Below are positions 60,056 through 64,000 of a stretch of 64,000 nt of DNA, one piece after another. A program made the translations under genes and the position numbers. How positions within the stretch are numbered: position 1 is the first letter of the stretch; every line of letters begins with the position of its first letter. This DNA comes from Henckelia pumila (taxonomy: Eukaryota > Streptophyta > Magnoliopsida > Lamiales > Gesneriaceae): NCBI RefSeq assembly GCF_033568475.1, contig NC_133121.1, forward strand, positions 132,650,375-132,714,374, in the 5' to 3' direction. Below the pieces are notes generated by a model. That model saw nothing but the letters and a program-made list of their open reading frames with translations. It ran no database searches and was not told where the DNA came from.

Positions 60056-61015
60056 TGATGATGTTTGATAAAAACGAATGCCCGGGCTATCAAGGATAGT
60101 ATAGTGGGCTTGACGAGCTGACCGGGCTAGTAGAGATGAAGTGTGGTTTGTCCCTCCTTGATCGAGATGATCTGTACACAAGGGAAAGAAATGAAAGCAC
60201 ATTAGTGGGACGCCAGAAGGTTTTTCGGCGGAGCCACTCCGATGCTTAAGTCAGACTCAGAAATAGAGTGGGCTTCAGGAAAAATGAATATAGTGCTTTG
60301 GAATTTTTGATGAACATACCTCTACAAACACCTGAGGCAAGAAATTTATAAGCCTTGGAGTGAGAGAGTCACTTAGCATTTCCAGGGTAGTGGCCACGAT
60401 CTGGGTCGTGGGTGCAAGAGTTGCCCACGTTTACCTGTCACACATGATGAAGCCGGAAGGCTCGGGATTATGGCAATCGTGGGGATCATGCCCTGGAGAA
60501 ATGGGCTTTGTCTAAGTCATGAAGACCTGGTCCTCCCGGGATCCTGGAGCTCGAGGTCTGCCTTTATACATCCCTAACGTCCCTGACTCGGTATAGCTCT
60601 GTTCACTGCCCTGACTAGCATCCCTGATGCTTCTGCTTTTCCTTAGCCCTGATACCCCTGACTTCCCGGGATATCACAACTCCTCCCTAAAAATAGTCGG
60701 GCTAGAACTCTGTTCGCTGTCCTGACTAGCATCCCTGATGCTTCTGCTTCTTCTTAGCCCTTATACCCCTGACTTCCCGGGATATCACAACTCCTCCCTA
60801 AAAATAGTCGGGCTAGAACCCTGTTCGCTGCCCTGACTAGCATCCCTGATGCTTCTGCTTCTGCTTCTCCTTAGCCCTGATACCCCTGACTTCCCGGGAT
60901 ATCTCCACTCCTCCCTAAAAATAATCGGGCTAGAACCCTGTTCGCTGCCCTGACTAGCATCCCTGATGCTTTTGCTTCTTCTTTGCCCTGATACCCCTGA
61001 CTTCTCGGGATATCA
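60056..61015 (-). repeat. 5' LTR of gypsy element
   Basis: 960 bp, pairing with 53163-55583; includes about four of the 110-bp subrepeats at 60594-61015. Confidence 0.92.
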
Positions 61016-61020
61016 TGTTG

Positions 61021-61999
61021 CATTGCATAACATGTTATGTTTGTTATCCTTCAATATAGTCGTATTGAACAGGATTGCTCACTTCTTTTTCTTGGACAAC
61101 CGGGGTACCGTGTGACATCAACTATCTACGGTGCAGATGTACAGTGTCCGAAACATTACGCCCAAGATCATAGACAGTGTGTGAGGCACCAATAGGATCT
61201 ACAGAACAACATGCGCACACTTAAGTGCCTTTAGACTAAGACTAAGATTTTAGATTTGATATCTGATTACCAAAACATACATGTTTCATGCATTATAGAT
61301 TTGTATACTCATGTTTTACGTACAATGACAATTTGTGGTCCACGTCCTTGTTTTTATTATTGGCTCCTCCATTCTACAAGACCGGTAGTTGGACATGCTA
61401 GACGGTAGGGCAATGGCTAGGCGAGGCCACTGATTATCGAGATGAGATTAATTGAGTTATTCACGTGCGGTTTTTAACATATTTCGATATGATTGTATAA
61501 CAATAAATATTATTATTGTTTTGATGGTGATTGTATAACCATTTAAATTATGTTATGTTAATGCCGTCAATTTGATTATTTGTTTAATTTAACTTATCAT
61601 GCATACTTAATTGGTCAAAGCATTTTTTTTTCATATAACGCGGTTATATATATTGATCCTGGTGAAATATAACACATTTTTACCGTTGAATCAAGTGTTC
61701 GAGAAAATCAAAAAAAATATATATATATATATACCGAATAGCCAATTGACAGTATATTCTTTCTATCAAACTACAGACGTGGCCCGTGGGCTGGCGACCG
61801 GTTCAAAATTTAAATAACAAATGGAAATTTATTTTATATATGGCTACTGCCGATAGTGAAATGAAAATCATACTCTTCAAAACAATTTTCAAATTAATTT
61901 CGGGAAATTGGAAGAAATCCATAATCGATTTCAGATCTACTTTTGAATCCAATAATCGATTCCCATTTCACTTCACTGAGTTCTTGTTGAAAAGCAAAC
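61021..61999. other. Intergenic and MPB2C 5' flank
   Basis: AT-rich DNA with a short (TA)n near 61712-61731. The last 150-200 bp is the likely promoter and leader of the next gene. No other feature found. Confidence 0.5.
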
Positions 62000-64000
62000 A
62001 TGTATAAACCTCAGCAGCAGCAGCATTTGGTAGACTTGCAAGACACCGCCGGGTTCGGTTCGGAGTCATGGCTATCAGGCGAGGACGAATCCTCACTCAG
62101 TCGCACCTTCTCCTCTCTGTCCGCCGCAGCCGCCACCGCCTCCGCCACCGGGAATGTGGACCGTGTTCTTTTTAACGATCTTGTGGAGATTGTTCCTCTC
62201 GTCCAGTCTCTAATTGTAAGATAACCGCTGCGTTTCAGTTCGTTCCATTTTTATTTTGTTTTTTGAAAAATTTGGAGAGATGTGTTTACTGTATTTCTTC
62301 TGTTTGACATTGAAACGCTAGGACCGGAAAGCGAGTTCTTCGTTTACGAGAAAGGGTTCAATGATCTATACCAAAACGCCGTCTAGAGAATCCCTTTACA
62401 AGAAGGTAACTTTTTTGTTCATTTTTTATGGTTTATGGAAGGCAATCTGTTTGAGATTTGTATGTCAAATGACTCCAATGCGTAGAGGGTTTGGGATCCT
62501 TTATAATGGACATTCTAAATGTGCACGAGATATTCAAAATATTACAACTTTGCTGTCAAGTACATCAATCCGAAAACACCCACAATCTACTTCGTTTTGG
62601 TCCTAACTCATGCATCACAAACTCAAATAATTAACAGGTTCAGAAGCTAGACCTTGCCAGAATCCTTCGAAAGTATAAAGAATACAAACAAAAATCCAAA
62701 ATTTTATTGCAGCGAAATACAAAAGGGGGTATTCGAATAGAGGGAGGAGAGGGGCCAAATCAGACATTTATATGAGCATCATGAAAGAAAATCAACATTC
62801 AATCACAAATAATAAAAATATGGGATGGTGTATGTCTATTTTAGCCATTGCAGCATTCAATAATAAATTTTATGGATTGCAATTCATGCTGTTGATTATA
62901 TTTGCCGCAGACAACGGGAAGGAGTGCTCTTCAAACTAAAAAGCAAAGGGAGGAGCCAAACAAAAATACAGCCAATAACCAAGATGGCTGCAATGACAAT
63001 TTCTCAACTTTTTCCTCGAGGTCATTACTATCTGAAAAGGATAGAGAAGAACTGGTGGCATTACGGGACCAAGTGGAGGATCTGAAAAGGCAATTATCAG
63101 AAAAGGATGAACTTCTGAAATCAGCGGAGCTTTTGGAGAATGAGATGACTTCAATGCACTCGAAGTTCGCTGAGCTAAAAAATGAGGTTACAGAAAAGGA
63201 CTCGTTGATTAAGTCCTCACAATTACAGCTCTCTGATGCGAAGGTATGAATGTCCTCAAAATCTGAAATTTTCTACTGGAACTAGGTTTATTATTTTGTC
63301 CTTTGCTGAATCTACCTACTCTTATCAAAAAGCGGTTATCCAAAAACATATCTTTCTCTAGATGTTACCTTGATCAGCTAGATTATGTGCTGATTTCTCA
63401 CTTCTTTGCTTGGAACACTTCCATTTGCATTTCCATCCACTCCCCATTCAACTTAACTCCCAGGCATGAGTAATTGTTGGCCAAATTTGGCATAGACATA
63501 ACCGGAGCATGTAAAATCGAGATTTTATTTTATTTGTTTCTTAGACAGTATTTATAAGACATCCGAAAAATGATTCCATTAGTCTCTCGCCTTTTTTCAC
63601 TATTTCCCAGCAACAACTGTCACAATATATCATGTCAACAATGTGTCGATAACAATTTTAAAACAAGCAGCTTAATGTCTTTTTGATTGTAATTATATTT
63701 GTTATTCATCCCTACCAGCACCCCCTTTGGTGATGAATCATAACCGTCTCCCAAGATTTAAGACCTTACACAAAACTTAACATTTAAGGTGAGCCGCACC
63801 AAACCATCAATCCTTTTAGTCTGGATTTGTTTCTTGGTTGGTTCCTGTTAATAGAGGATAGATGTCCATGTGCGAATATTGCATTGGACTTTACTGAGGT
63901 TAAGAGAAACATATCAAGTGGAACAATGCCATTACACAATACTTGAGTGGAGGTGGCCAACTGTGGAGGTGGTGATATACAAGATGTTCTTGTGTTATAC
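62000..64000 (+). CDS. MPB2C: MPB2C-like microtubule-binding coiled-coil protein, 3' part beyond window
   Basis: Three exons seen (62000-62215, 62322-62405, 62911-63243), all in phase 0, giving the first 211 residues; the gene continues past the right edge. The start MYKPQQQQHLVDLQDTAGFG, then NVDRVLFNDLVEIVPLVQSL, RKASSSFTRKGSMIYTKTPS and the long heptad-rich SEKDREELVALRDQVEDLKR region match tobacco MPB2C from memory. MPB2C is a plant microtubule-associated protein that binds the tobacco mosaic virus movement protein and KNOTTED1-type homeodomain proteins and limits their cell-to-cell transport. No further exon was identified in 63244-64000. Confidence 0.88.
63244..64000 (+). other. Intron of MPB2C-like gene, to window edge
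   Basis: Begins with donor GTATGA after the third exon. AT-rich; no exon continuing the coiled coil was recognised, so the next exon probably lies beyond 64000. Confidence 0.5.

Larger units (their letters stand above)
53163..61015 (-). mobile_element. Ty3/gypsy LTR element, TAT-like, reduced, with nested solo LTR
   Basis: Target duplication TGTTG (53158-53162, 61016-61020). LTRs at 53163-55583 (enlarged by a nested solo LTR) and 60056-61015. Minus orientation is shown by the primer-binding stretch TTGGCGCCGTCTGTGGG immediately inside the right LTR and by an integrase-end coding tail on the minus strand at about 59628-59880. Between them are a 70-bp tandem repeat array and a plus-strand (antisense) ORF region next to the 3' LTR, an arrangement known from TAT/Ogre-type gypsy elements. 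Most of gag-pol is not seen, so this is a non-autonomous fossil. The LTRs differ by a few per cent by eye, older than the copia element. Confidence 0.85.

Noticed and set aside
62640-62775. Possible extra MPB2C exon (VQKLDLARILRKYKEY...)
   Set aside because: It has an acceptor-like AACAG border but runs to a stop without a good donor, and exons 2 and 3 join perfectly without it.

Overview
This is a stretch of flowering-plant nuclear DNA. The genes are intron-rich, the intergenic DNA is AT-rich, and there are plant-type spliceosomal RNA promoters and many nested plant transposons. Gene content and repeat style suggest a eudicot, possibly an asterid of the Lamiales; that placement is a weak inference from repeat types I recognise.

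Layout. 828-6136 (-): C3HC zinc-finger/Rsm1 nuclear protein. 7630-11927 (+): kinesin-8 (KIN-8A type), head-to-head with the former. 11786-16605: a diverged tandem duplication that begins in the 3' end of the kinesin gene. Copy 1 holds a U5 snRNA gene (12714-12839, -) and a U1 snRNA gene (13742-13903, -). Copy 2 holds a second U5 (15317-15443, -), a U1 promoter with no U1 body, and a dead copy of the last kinesin exon. 16628-17625 (-): MIZU-KUSSEI1-like (DUF617) protein. 19473-22640 (-): STK16/NAK-type protein kinase. 23780-28457 (-): DUF639 membrane protein. 29399-36016: a 6.6-kb PIF/Harbinger DNA transposon with a TTA target duplication. It carries a Myb/SANT-like ORF1, a degenerate transposase and extra plus-strand ORFs, one of them an RNase H1 N-terminal (RNA:DNA hybrid-binding) domain. 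36050-36406: a foldback MITE. 37522-39970 (+): organellar single-strand DNA-binding protein. 41272-43983 (+): universal-stress-protein-like gene. 44516-51997: a young Ty1/copia element with near-identical LTRs, itself interrupted by a 1.1-kb hAT-type element. 53163-61015: an old, internally reduced Ty3/gypsy (TAT-like) element on the minus strand, with an antisense ORF region, a 70-bp tandem repeat and a solo LTR of another element inside its 3' LTR. 62000 to beyond the right edge (+): MPB2C microtubule-binding coiled-coil protein.

The host genes are unrelated single-copy genes and form no pathway. Exon borders were placed by hand from splice consensus, reading frame and remembered family sequence; nearly all give one uninterrupted protein, and two introns use GC-AG borders. 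The most interesting parts are the duplicated U1/U5 snRNA cluster, whose copies differ in promoter spacing and gene body, and the Harbinger element with its cargo ORFs. The two LTR elements are described only as fossils.
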